From JAIVJZ01 sp035645695 (GTDB lineage: Bacteria; Acidobacteriota; Blastocatellia; Pyrinomonadales; Pyrinomonadaceae): DNA of 64,000 bases. The stretch's first letter is position 1. Each line of letters starts with the position of its first letter. Below the pieces are notes generated by a model, which saw only the letters and a list, made by a program, of their open reading frames with translations, made no database searches and was not told the origin of the DNA. Made by a program: the position numbers and the translations under genes. Shown in pieces: positions 32,639-40,416 of this stretch. The stretch is taken from contig DASQMC010000026.1 of assembly GCA_035645695.1 (NCBI GenBank), positions 62,001 through 126,000 on the forward strand. Reading direction: 5' to 3'.

Positions 32639-34843
32639 ATGTCTAAACATCAATTACCGTCAGCCCGACGCTCCCTGCCGTTGGCTTGCTTCGCGCTGTG
32701 CGCTTTCGCGCTGTTGTACCAACCGTACGACGTGTCGAGGGCGCAGGCTACGCGCCCCGTCCTCATCAGCGAGGCCAACTCGACGCGCGCCGTCGCCGTC
32801 GAATCCGTGGCACGACTGCGCGAGCCTTTCGCGCTCGAATCCCGGCACGCCGTCAGCGGCGGCGGCGACCGCCGCACGCGCATTCAACTCTTCGTGCTCA
32901 ATCTCGAACGCGGCGCGAGCGCGAGCGATATCGCCGTCGAGGTGGAGGACGGCGCACGCCGCGTCTACGCGCTCGCGGTCGAGAGCGTCGATGTCGTGCC
33001 GCGGCAGGAGTGGATGCACTCGGTCACGGTGCGCTTGAGCGATCAGATAGGCGACGTGGGCGATGTGCTCGTGCGGCTGAGTTATAAGAACGTGGCGAGC
33101 AACCGTGTGCGCCTCGGCATCGGCCACATCGGCGGCGGGTTGCCGGACGATGCGGGCGCAGCGCCGACCGCCGCCCCGCCCGCCACCGCGCCCACCCCGA
33201 ACACCAACCCCGTCACGGCAGGCACGCTCTCGACGGGCGACGTGCAAAACGTCATCGCGCAGGCCGTTTCGGCGGCGGTCGCTTTGAATCGCGCCGTGAC
33301 GGTCGCCGTGACGGACAGGGAAGGGAACGTCCTCGGCGTCTTCACGATGACGGGCGCGCCCGCCACCACGCAGTTTCGCGGCAACTCGGGTTTCAACCAG
33401 CAGCCGAACCCTGTCACGGGTCTCGTCCAGTTTGGCCTGGAGGGCGCGAACCTTCCGCCCTCCCTGATGCCCGTACAACGCGCGGCGATCTCGAAGGCCG
33501 GGACGGCCTCTTTATTCAGCACGCAGGGAAACGCCTTTACGACCCGCACGGCCGGTTTCATCATTCAGGAACACATTCCCCCCGGCGTTGATTTTCGCCC
33601 CGGCGGCCCGCTCTACGGCGTGCAGTTCTCGCAGTTGCAATGCTCCGACATAAAGATTCCTGGCCTCCCCTTCGGCCTCTCGGCAGACCCCGGCAGTTTC
33701 CCGCTCTATAAAAACGGCGTGGCCGTCGGCGGCGTCGGCATCGAAGGCGACGGCGTCTACACGGTTGACCGCGTTCCAGCGGATTTCGATAAACCCTTTG
33801 AAGAAGTGATCGCCGTGGCCGCCGCGCGCGGCTACGAGCCTCCGCCCCTGATTCGCGGCGACATGATCCTCGTCGACGGCGTGCGCCTGCCCTTCGTCAA
33901 CGTGCGAGACGAAGACGCGCCGCGACCTTCGACCATCCCGTTCGCGGGTTTGCCCGGCGCGGTCGAGTCCAATTTCCCCGTCCGCGCGGCGCAGCCTTCG
34001 GCCTTCGTGCCGCTCACGCTCGGTCCCTCGAACGGCGCGGTTGACCGCCGCTTCTTCCCCTTCGTGGGCAGCATGTCCGGTTCGCCGAACGCGCTGACGG
34101 CTGCCGATGTGACGACGATCATCACGCAGGCGGCGATTCAGGCCGACGGCACGCGCGCCGCCATCCGGCAACCTCTCGGCAGCCCGGCGCGCGTCTCCAT
34201 TTCGGTCGTCGATTCCGAGGGGCGCGTGCTAGGCATCTTCCGCACGACGGATGCGCCCGTCTTCGGGTTCGACGTGTCGGCGCAAAAAGCGCGCACCGCC
34301 GCTCTCTTCTCGCGCGTCAACGCCGGGGCGCTGCTGCGCGGAGCGGGCTTAGGCAGCTACGTTGATCGCGCCGCTGCGGACGGTGTGGTGTTGAACGGCT
34401 CGGTCGCCTTCACGAGTCGCGCCGTGGGCTTCCTGCATCGCCCGTTCTACCCGGACGGCATCAACGGCGAACCGCCCGGCCCGTTCAGCACCGGCATCGG
34501 GCAGTGGAGCATCTTCAACGTCGGGCTGCAACTCGATCTCATCAGGGACAACCTCGTACAGACGTTGGCGGCACCGCCGCAGTCCCCGGCCAACATTCCC
34601 TGCACGTCGATCCCGAACGTCCCGAACGGAATCCAAATCTTCGCGGGCAGCGTGCCTCTCTACAAGAACGGGGAACTCGTCGGAGCCATCGGGATCAGCG
34701 GCGACGGCATTGATCAGGACGACCTCATCGCCGCCGCCGGCAGTCGAGGCTTTGTCGCGCCCGCCGAGATACGCGCCGACCAGTTGATCGTTCGCGGGGC
34801 GCGCCTGCCGTTCGTCAAGTTCCCGCGTAGCCCGAACCTCTAG
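32639..34843 (+). CDS. Exported protein with two GlcG/HbpS-like domains
   Basis: A 734-residue protein with an N-terminal signal or anchor (residues about 12-30). A beta-sandwich-like region comes first (about 40-170, with TRIQLFVLNLERGASASDIAVEV), then a Pro/Thr linker. Two GlcG/HbpS-type units follow, each starting with a LSTGDVQNVIAQAV or LTAADVTTIITQAA helix, then a VTVAVTDREGNVLGVF or VSISVVDSEGRVLGIF strand pair, and closing with GSFPLYKNGVAVGGVGIEGDG or its counterpart. HbpS proteins bind haem; single-domain forms are about 140 residues, while these are about 250 each with inserted loops. Divergent from the barrel/decahaem pair, so a haem- or redox-related extracytoplasmic role is plausible. 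Cysteines are few; no CXXCH. Confidence 0.78.
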   Translation: MSKHQLPSARRSLPLACFALCAFALLYQPYDVSRAQATRPVLISEANSTRAVAVESVARLREPFALESRHAVSGGGDRRTRIQLFVLNLERGASASDIAVEVEDGARRVYALAVESVDVVPRQEWMHSVTVRLSDQIGDVGDVLVRLSYKNVASNRVRLGIGHIGGGLPDDAGAAPTAAPPATAPTPNTNPVTAGTLSTGDVQNVIAQAVSAAVALNRAVTVAVTDREGNVLGVFTMTGAPATTQFRGNSGFNQQPNPVTGLVQFGLEGANLPPSLMPVQRAAISKAGTASLFSTQGNAFTTRTAGFIIQEHIPPGVDFRPGGPLYGVQFSQLQCSDIKIPGLPFGLSADPGSFPLYKNGVAVGGVGIEGDGVYTVDRVPADFDKPFEEVIAVAAARGYEPPPLIRGDMILVDGVRLPFVNVRDEDAPRPSTIPFAGLPGAVESNFPVRAAQPSAFVPLTLGPSNGAVDRRFFPFVGSMSGSPNALTAADVTTIITQAAIQADGTRAAIRQPLGSPARVSISVVDSEGRVLGIFRTTDAPVFGFDVSAQKARTAALFSRVNAGALLRGAGLGSYVDRAAADGVVLNGSVAFTSRAVGFLHRPFYPDGINGEPPGPFSTGIGQWSIFNVGLQLDLIRDNLVQTLAAPPQSPANIPCTSIPNVPNGIQIFAGSVPLYKNGELVGAIGISGDGIDQDDLIAAAGSRGFVAPAEIRADQLIVRGARLPFVKFPRSPNL

Positions 34844-34903
34844 GGTTTTTGCTGGAAGCAGTTTCGCGAATGCCCGCCGCTCGTTTTCCGGCGGCCGACA
34901 TTG

Positions 34904-34934
34904 AAAGGGCGACGCTTCGGATGCGTCGCCCTTT
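34904..34934. terminator. Hairpin terminator between convergent genes
   Basis: AAAGGGCGACGC (34904-34915), 7-base loop, GCGTCGCCCTTT (34923-34934) followed by T. A short U-rich tail on the plus strand and an A/T-rich base on the minus strand fit a bidirectional terminator for the GlcG-like and TPR genes. Confidence 0.85.
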
Positions 34935-35024
34935 TCGCGTCAAATTGTCGTGCGCGACAGGGCAGCGTCGCTTAAGTGGCAGTCGGGAAGCGAAAGTTTC
35001 TCGCACGGCGGGAGCGAGCGGGTT

Positions 35025-35786
35025 TCAGGGTATGGCTTCGGCTCGCTCGCGCAGGACTTCGAGCGTGGGGTTCGAGGGGTTGACCGAGGCGAGTTGCCGG
35101 ACGGCTTCGAGTGCGGATGCTTTGTCGCCTAGTTGGAGCGCGGCGGCGGCGATGTTTTGCAGAGCCTTCTCATGTCGCGGGTCTATCTTTAGGGTCTTGC
35201 GATACTCTTCGATGGCGCGGCGAAAGTCGGGCGGCTGGCGTTGGAAATAGGTGTTGCCGAGGTCTGTCTGAACGTCCGCATTCTGCGGCTGGACGGCGAG
35301 GACGCGCTCGTAGAAACCCGCCGCCGCTACGAAGTCGCCCGCATCATATTTCGTGTTGCCCATCGCGGAGAGGGCGTCGGCGTCGCGCGGCTTCAAGTCA
35401 ATCGCGCGTTGCAGGTAGAGCGCGGCTTTGTCGAATGCCTTGAGCTTGTAGAAGATGGTGGCCGCGTTCATTTGCAGGTCGAAATCTTTCGGCTTGCTGT
35501 CGGCCGATTCCATCGCGGCCTGCGCTTCGGCGTTCGTCGCGGCCACGCCGTTCGGGTTTGAGTTGGCGGCCGCCGCCGCGCTGTTGATGTCGGGGTGGCC
35601 GGGCGGCAGCGGCGCGCCCGCCTGTGTGGGGTCGAGCGGCGGGGCTAAATCCGTCGCCGCGCCCGGCGCATTCGCCGCGACGGCGGGCACGGCCGGAATG
35701 TTGCCGGTGATCTTATTGGCAAGGAAGAAACCCACGCCGAAGCCGAGCGTGAGACCGAGTAGGCACAGGAGAATATTTTTGCTCAT
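35025..35786 (-). CDS. Membrane-anchored TPR protein (NrfG/CcmH-like), paralogue 1
   Basis: A 253-residue protein: N-terminal membrane helix (residues 4-24, glycine-rich), a Pro/Ala linker, then about four TPR units (NAATIFYKLKAFDKAALYLQR, ALSAMGNTKYDAGDF, VQTDLGNTYFQRQPPDFRRA, ALQNIAAAALQLGDKASA). It is similar in order and wording to the protein at 39391. Proteins of this shape present apocytochromes to haem lyases or scaffold redox complexes; its place beside resB/ccsA supports a cytochrome maturation role. It is divergently transcribed from resB. Confidence 0.82.
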   Translation of the reverse strand: MSKNILLCLLGLTLGFGVGFFLANKITGNIPAVPAVAANAPGAATDLAPPLDPTQAGAPLPPGHPDINSAAAAANSNPNGVAATNAEAQAAMESADSKPKDFDLQMNAATIFYKLKAFDKAALYLQRAIDLKPRDADALSAMGNTKYDAGDFVAAAGFYERVLAVQPQNADVQTDLGNTYFQRQPPDFRRAIEEYRKTLKIDPRHEKALQNIAAAALQLGDKASALEAVRQLASVNPSNPTLEVLRERAEAIP

Positions 35787-36132
35787 AGACGGTTGGAAAC
35801 GGTCGCGGCCTTTCGGAGAACTAAACCGGAGGCCACGGAGAAGATAACAATTCGCATCAAATCGGAAGAAACTAATGGCCGCGTCCGAAACGCTTTACGA
35901 AGCGGCGACCGCCCGCTCGCCGCATCATACACGATGTAGTTGCGACGCCGATAACGCGGCGCGCGACGGTTGCTTCGGGGGGTGAAAAAACGCCGGAGAC
36001 AGGCAGTTGATGAAGCGTCGTTGATAGGCTATGATGACCCGCACAAGTGAACGACGCGCGCGACTCGCTCCGTAGACGCGCCTGATTTCAAAGAAGTTTC
36101 CCTACAGTGCGATTGCTGACATTCATAAACAA
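35787..36132. other. Divergent spacer between TPR and resB genes
   Basis: 346 bases with no supported gene. One good promoter candidate faces resB (36007-36035). The rest is GC-rich and unremarkable. Confidence 0.5.
36007..36035 (+). promoter_or_regulatory. Candidate sigma-70 promoter for resB-ccsA
   Basis: TTGATG (36007-36012), exactly 17 bases, TATGAT (36030-36035), about 98 bases upstream of the resB ATG. Spacing is optimal and both hexamers match 5 of 6 positions. Confidence 0.55.
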
Positions 36133-37671
36133 ATGGCTGCCATAGAAGAAACCAAAAACGAGATAGGTGTAAACCGGATTGCCCCCGCCGTCCGAACCTC
36201 CCCCTCGATTATCACGCGGCTGCTCAACCTTTTGAGCAGCGTGCGCTTCGGCGTCACGCTGCTCATCCTGCTCGCCTGCGCCAGCATGATCGGCATGCTC
36301 ATCATGCAGACGAACGTAGACGGCTTCGACAAATATTTCGCCGGTCTGACACCTTCGCAAAAACTGCTCGGCGGCGTGCTCGGCTTTTTCGACATTTATC
36401 ACGCGTGGTATTTCAACGCGTTGCTGCTCGTGCTCTCGCTGAACATCGTGCTGGCCTCCATCGAGCGTTTCCCTGGGGCCTGGAATTACATCGTGCGCCC
36501 GAAACTCGAAGTCGTCGCCGCGTGGTTGCGCAAGCAGCCCGTGACGACGACGCTCGAAATGCGCGCCGTGAGCCGCGCCGCGCTCGTCGAACGCATCGCC
36601 GAAGCTTCACGCAAAACCGGCTTCAAACCCATCATCACCGAAAAGGGCGCGCGCACCTTCATCCTCGCGCAACGCGGGACGTGGAATCGCCTCGGCGCTT
36701 ATGCCGTCCACGTCGCGCTGCTGACGATCTTCTTCGGCGGCTTCATGACGGCGCAGTTCGGCCGCACCGGCTCGATGTGGTTGAAGCCCGGCGCGACGGC
36801 CAAAGACATGTCCGAGACCGTCTTCAAGATCGAGGACATGAACACGTTCCGTCTCGACAAGTCGACGGCCACGCTGCCTTTTGAAGTCACCTGCACGGAC
36901 ATCCAGCAAAAGTTGATCAGAAAAGAAGGCCCGATCACGGCCGACAACACGATTGACTGGATGACGCGCATCAAGATCAAAGACGAGACGGGCGAGCACA
37001 ATGCGCTCGTTCACATGAATCGCCCTTACGACTATCGCGGCTATCGCTTCTTTCAGGCGAGCTTCATGAACGTCGGCCACGCGCGCAACATCACCCTGCG
37101 CCTGACGCCCGAGGCGGGCGGCGAACCGCTGGATGTGAAAGTCGCGCGCGACGGATCGGCCGAACTCGCCGACGGCACCAAGATCAGCTTCGTGGATTTT
37201 CAGCCCGATTTTCAGATGCAGGGCAGCCAGGCGGGAACGCAGTCGGGCGAGTACAACAACCCGGCCGCAGTCCTGAACGTGGTCAGCCCGGCGGGCGAGC
37301 GCAGCCGCGCTTTCGCCTTCGCGCAGGAGTTGCCGAGCGGCGCGCCCGTCGGCCGCGCCGTGGCCGGTTACAAGTTCCGTCTCGTCGATTTCGAGAAAGT
37401 GCCCGAAGCGCACATGCTCTCCGTCCAGCGCGATCCCGGCACGACGATCTTCTACGTCGGCAGCGGGATGCTTTTCGTCGCGCTCTCGGCTGTCTTCTTC
37501 TTCTCGCACCAGCGCGTGTGGGCGATCATCGAAGAGACGAAAGATTCGGCGCAGACTTTCTCGGTCGTCCTCGGCGGCAACAGCAACCGCAACGTCATCG
37601 CGCTCGAAGATAAATTCAAAAAACTCTTACAGGCCATTACCGGCCAACCCCAAGAGGTAAAAAATTCATGA
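36133..37671 (+). CDS. resB: Cytochrome c biogenesis protein ResB/Ccs1
   Basis: A 512-residue System II maturation factor that, with CcsA, delivers haem and attaches it to exported apocytochromes. Hydrophobic helices are at about 38-58, 85-105, 188-208 and 448-468, with the large periplasmic domain between the third and fourth. Family signatures include LLNLLSSVRFGVTLLILL, the NIVLASIERFP helix end and HMNRPYDYRGYRFFQASF. It overlaps ccsA by 4 bases (ATGA). The many CXXCH proteins downstream are its expected clients. Confidence 0.92.
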   Translation: MAAIEETKNEIGVNRIAPAVRTSPSIITRLLNLLSSVRFGVTLLILLACASMIGMLIMQTNVDGFDKYFAGLTPSQKLLGGVLGFFDIYHAWYFNALLLVLSLNIVLASIERFPGAWNYIVRPKLEVVAAWLRKQPVTTTLEMRAVSRAALVERIAEASRKTGFKPIITEKGARTFILAQRGTWNRLGAYAVHVALLTIFFGGFMTAQFGRTGSMWLKPGATAKDMSETVFKIEDMNTFRLDKSTATLPFEVTCTDIQQKLIRKEGPITADNTIDWMTRIKIKDETGEHNALVHMNRPYDYRGYRFFQASFMNVGHARNITLRLTPEAGGEPLDVKVARDGSAELADGTKISFVDFQPDFQMQGSQAGTQSGEYNNPAAVLNVVSPAGERSRAFAFAQELPSGAPVGRAVAGYKFRLVDFEKVPEAHMLSVQRDPGTTIFYVGSGMLFVALSAVFFFSHQRVWAIIEETKDSAQTFSVVLGGNSNRNVIALEDKFKKLLQAITGQPQEVKNS

Positions 37672-39293
37672 GTGAAGTTTTAAGCAGTAATGAGATTTTG
37701 ACCGACTCGGCCGGAACCGCTTCTCCGAAACACGAGGACGGCAGCGTGTGGTCGTTCAAGTCGTACCTGCCCGCCATCATACCCATCGTCGGCTCGATCC
37801 TGATGGTGTTGCTTCGTATCCAACTCGGCGGCGACCGTTTTATGACTGACGGCGCGCTGATGATGCTTGCGCTCGCCTGCTATCTGACCGCCGCCACTTT
37901 CCACTTGACGAACCTCTACGCGCCGTCGGACATGGCGCAGAGGATCGGTTTGTGGACGGGCTGCCTCGGCGTGTTCTTCAACTTATCGAGTTGGTGCGTG
38001 CGCTGGGTCGCCGGGTACGACCGCGAGTTGCAGATCTTTCAGGCGCAGGGAAAGACCGCGGCCGACATGGAATGGGCGTTTCGCTACATCCCGTTCGCCA
38101 ACCTCTACGATCTGTCGCTCGCCTTCGCCTTCGGCGCGGGGATCACGACGATGGTCATTTCCGGCCGCAAAAACTTCCGCTTCATCGGCGCGATCTCCCT
38201 GCCGCTCGCCGCGCTCATCCTTGTGCTGGCGCGCTTCATCGGTAACGAATTCATCAACCTCCCGCCCGTGCTCGATTCCTACTGGCGTCCGATCCACGTC
38301 GGCATCGCTTCGCTCGCTTACGGCGTCGCGCTCGTCTGTTTCGCGGCGGCGGTGATCTATCTTTTGAAGGTCGGCACGAAGCCCGAATCGATGGCGATCT
38401 GGGCAGCCATCTTCGGCCTCGGCGTCTTCGCCACCGTCAGCCGCTTCTCGGTTTTCACGACGGGCATCTACACGGCATCGACCTTCATGCAGGGCTCGCG
38501 CCTCGCGCTTCCGCTGCGCGCCGACATCCCCTATGTCGGGCTGTTCATCATCGTCTCCGGCGTGCTGCTGCTCGGCGTCATCGGGCTTTTCGGCAAATAC
38601 CTTTTGCACGACGACGAGCGGGCGCGCAACTGGGGTCATTGGCTGCTGAAACTCTCGCTCGTCACGCAGGCTTGCGCCGTCGTCGCGCTCGTTTCGCAGG
38701 TCAAGTCGATGACGAACGTCGTCAGCAAGATCAACCCGAACCAGTTTCCGCAGTTCGGCGCGTGGCTCGCCGAACAGCAGGGCATGACCGCCGAACAGGT
38801 GCGCACCATCGAGCCGTCGCGTTTCGTCGCCGCCTCGCAGGAGTTCGTCAACGAGCGCGGTTCGACGCTCATCCTGAGTTTGAACGCTAATCCCGTTGAA
38901 CTCTCCGCGCTGATCACGGCCTTCGCCGCCACGCTCTTCGTCGTCTTCTTCAGCTTCCGCACGGACGTTTTGATCAAGGCTCTGCCTTCGGCCGAGAAAC
39001 TCGATAGCCTCATGTACAAGACGGCGAGCGTGGCCTTTGCGGGTCTCGCGATGCTGCTCGTGACGGGCGCGATCTGGGCGAACGAGTCGTGGGGTCGCTA
39101 CTGGGGCTGGGACTCGAAGGAGACGGGCGCGTTCGTCGCGTGGCTCACTTACGGCGGCTTTCTCCATGCGCGTATCGCGCGCGGCATGACCGGCAAACGC
39201 TCGGCCTATTTCGCCGTCGTCGCCTTCCTACTGGTTATCTTCACCTACCTCGGCGTCAGCTACCTGTTGCCGGGCTTACACTCATACGCTTGA
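37668..39293 (+). CDS. ccsA: Cytochrome c biogenesis protein CcsA/ResC (haem handling)
   Basis: A 541-residue inner-membrane haem-handling protein of System II. The tryptophan-rich WWD-type motif reads WGRYWGWDSKETGAFVAW and conserved histidines flank it (for example FLHAR after the motif and RPIHVG before it), serving as haem ligands. A periplasmic insertion of about 90 residues (about 340-430) without hydrophobic stretches lies between helices; this is longer than in the minimal family. Translationally coupled to resB. Hairpin E follows directly after the stop. Confidence 0.92.
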   Translation: MSEVLSSNEILTDSAGTASPKHEDGSVWSFKSYLPAIIPIVGSILMVLLRIQLGGDRFMTDGALMMLALACYLTAATFHLTNLYAPSDMAQRIGLWTGCLGVFFNLSSWCVRWVAGYDRELQIFQAQGKTAADMEWAFRYIPFANLYDLSLAFAFGAGITTMVISGRKNFRFIGAISLPLAALILVLARFIGNEFINLPPVLDSYWRPIHVGIASLAYGVALVCFAAAVIYLLKVGTKPESMAIWAAIFGLGVFATVSRFSVFTTGIYTASTFMQGSRLALPLRADIPYVGLFIIVSGVLLLGVIGLFGKYLLHDDERARNWGHWLLKLSLVTQACAVVALVSQVKSMTNVVSKINPNQFPQFGAWLAEQQGMTAEQVRTIEPSRFVAASQEFVNERGSTLILSLNANPVELSALITAFAATLFVVFFSFRTDVLIKALPSAEKLDSLMYKTASVAFAGLAMLLVTGAIWANESWGRYWGWDSKETGAFVAWLTYGGFLHARIARGMTGKRSAYFAVVAFLLVIFTYLGVSYLLPGLHSYA

Positions 39294-39298
39294 TGAGG

Positions 39299-39374
39299 CG
39301 TGAATCGTGAATCGTAAATCGTGAATAGAAAGAAAACCGCTTTCTTCTATTTACGATTTACGATTCACGATTTA
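39299..39374. repeat. Heptamer-repeat hairpin E (CGTRAAT unit)
   Basis: Left arm of four CGTRAAT units (39299-39326) extended by AGAAAGAAA, short loop, right arm of complementary units (39341-39374). It lies between the ccsA stop and the TPR ATG, ending 16 bases before that ATG. Element F at 59292 has the same unit and nearly the same loop, in reverse orientation. Confidence 0.9.
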
Positions 39375-39390
39375 CCTTCTTCCCCTTTCT

Positions 39391-40104
39391 ATGAATCGAG
39401 AGAATGTCCTGTTTTCCATTATCGGGGTGGGGTTCGGCCTGTTCTTCGGGTTCGGGTTCGCGAGTTGGGCAAACATGCGCGCGGCGGCGACGCTCGTGGG
39501 CGATGGCCGCGCCGTTCAATCGGCGTTGCCTTCAAACGGCGTGGCCGATCAGCAACGCCTTGAGACGGCCGCGCAGGCGGCGGTGAAGGCGGCGCGCGAA
39601 AATTCTTCTGACTACGAGGCGCAGATGGGCGCGGCGCGCGCTTCCTTCCAGACCGAGCGGTTCGACGACGTGCTGGAATTTCTACTGCGCGCCAACACTT
39701 TGAAGCCCGACGAACTTGAGCCGGTCGTCGCGCTCGGCAACGTCAACTACGACACGGGGAATTATCTCGCGGCCGAGAAGTGGTACACCGCCGCGCTCGC
39801 CAAGCAACCCGACGACATCAACGTCCGCACCGACCTCGGCCTGACCTTCCTGCTGCGCACCCCGCCCGACAACGAACGCGCGCTGGCCGAATTTCGCCGC
39901 TCGCTCGAAATCGACCCGCGCCACGAGCCGACGTTGCAGAACATGGTCGTTGCCCTCACGCGCAAGGGCGACAAGGCAGAGGCGCGCGCCATGCTCGCCA
40001 AACTCGAAAGCCTCAATCCTAAAAATCCCGCCCTCTCGCAACTGCGCACCGGCATCGACGCCAGCAGCCCGGCCGAGAAAACTCCGGCGAACGGGAAGAG
40101 TTGA
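39391..40104 (+). CDS. Membrane-anchored TPR protein (NrfG/CcmH-like), paralogue 2
   Basis: A 237-residue protein with an N-terminal helix (residues 7-26, FSIIGVGFGLFFGFGFASW), a linker and about four TPR units (YEAQMGAARASFQTERFDDV, VVALGNVNYDTGNYLAAEKW, VRTDLGLTFLLRTPPDNERA, LQNMVVALTRKGDKAEA). It shares the RTDLG-NTYF/LTFL, IDPRHE and LQN signatures with the protein at 35025, so the two are paralogues on either side of resB-ccsA. Probably a partner of cytochrome assembly. No SD: the ATG follows hairpin E. Confidence 0.82.
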   Translation: MNRENVLFSIIGVGFGLFFGFGFASWANMRAAATLVGDGRAVQSALPSNGVADQQRLETAAQAAVKAARENSSDYEAQMGAARASFQTERFDDVLEFLLRANTLKPDELEPVVALGNVNYDTGNYLAAEKWYTAALAKQPDDINVRTDLGLTFLLRTPPDNERALAEFRRSLEIDPRHEPTLQNMVVALTRKGDKAEARAMLAKLESLNPKNPALSQLRTGIDASSPAEKTPANGKS

Positions 40105-40416
40105 CGCGCGCAGATGCGTGCGCGCGCCGCGTGTTCAATCGAACCTCGCTATCGGTCGCCTCACAAGAAAGAAGCGGGTTAGTTTGAAATTCTGAGCCGA
40201 TTTTTACGGCGGCTTCGATTTCAAACTGAACCACTACACACAAGAAAATATCGTTGTCAGTCCGTGCCGACTGTGTTACAAGGAAAGCCCTCTGCTCTGG
40301 TGCTCCAAAATTTTAGCGGGCGACGCGTTTGTTCATATCAAAAATGATCTTCTGCGGATTTCTCAGCCGGTCGTGCGTCAGATATAGGAAGAGCCGACAG
40401 CGAAAGGACTAACGGG
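40105..40416. other. 312-base spacer upstream of the nine-site cytochrome gene
   Basis: No supported gene. It contains an imperfect hairpin at 40177-40232 (GGTTAGTTTGAAAT pairing with ATTTCAAACTGAACC around an inner GAGCCG/CGGCTT stem), which may terminate the TPR transcript. No clear promoter is visible before 40417. Confidence 0.5.
40177..40232 (+). terminator. Imperfect hairpin, possible terminator after the TPR gene
   Basis: Arms 40177-40190 and 40218-40232 match except for one bulge. The inner stem GAGCCG/CGGCTT encloses a T-run (ATTTTTA). No T-tract follows, so it may be a processing or attenuation structure rather than a simple terminator. Confidence 0.4.
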
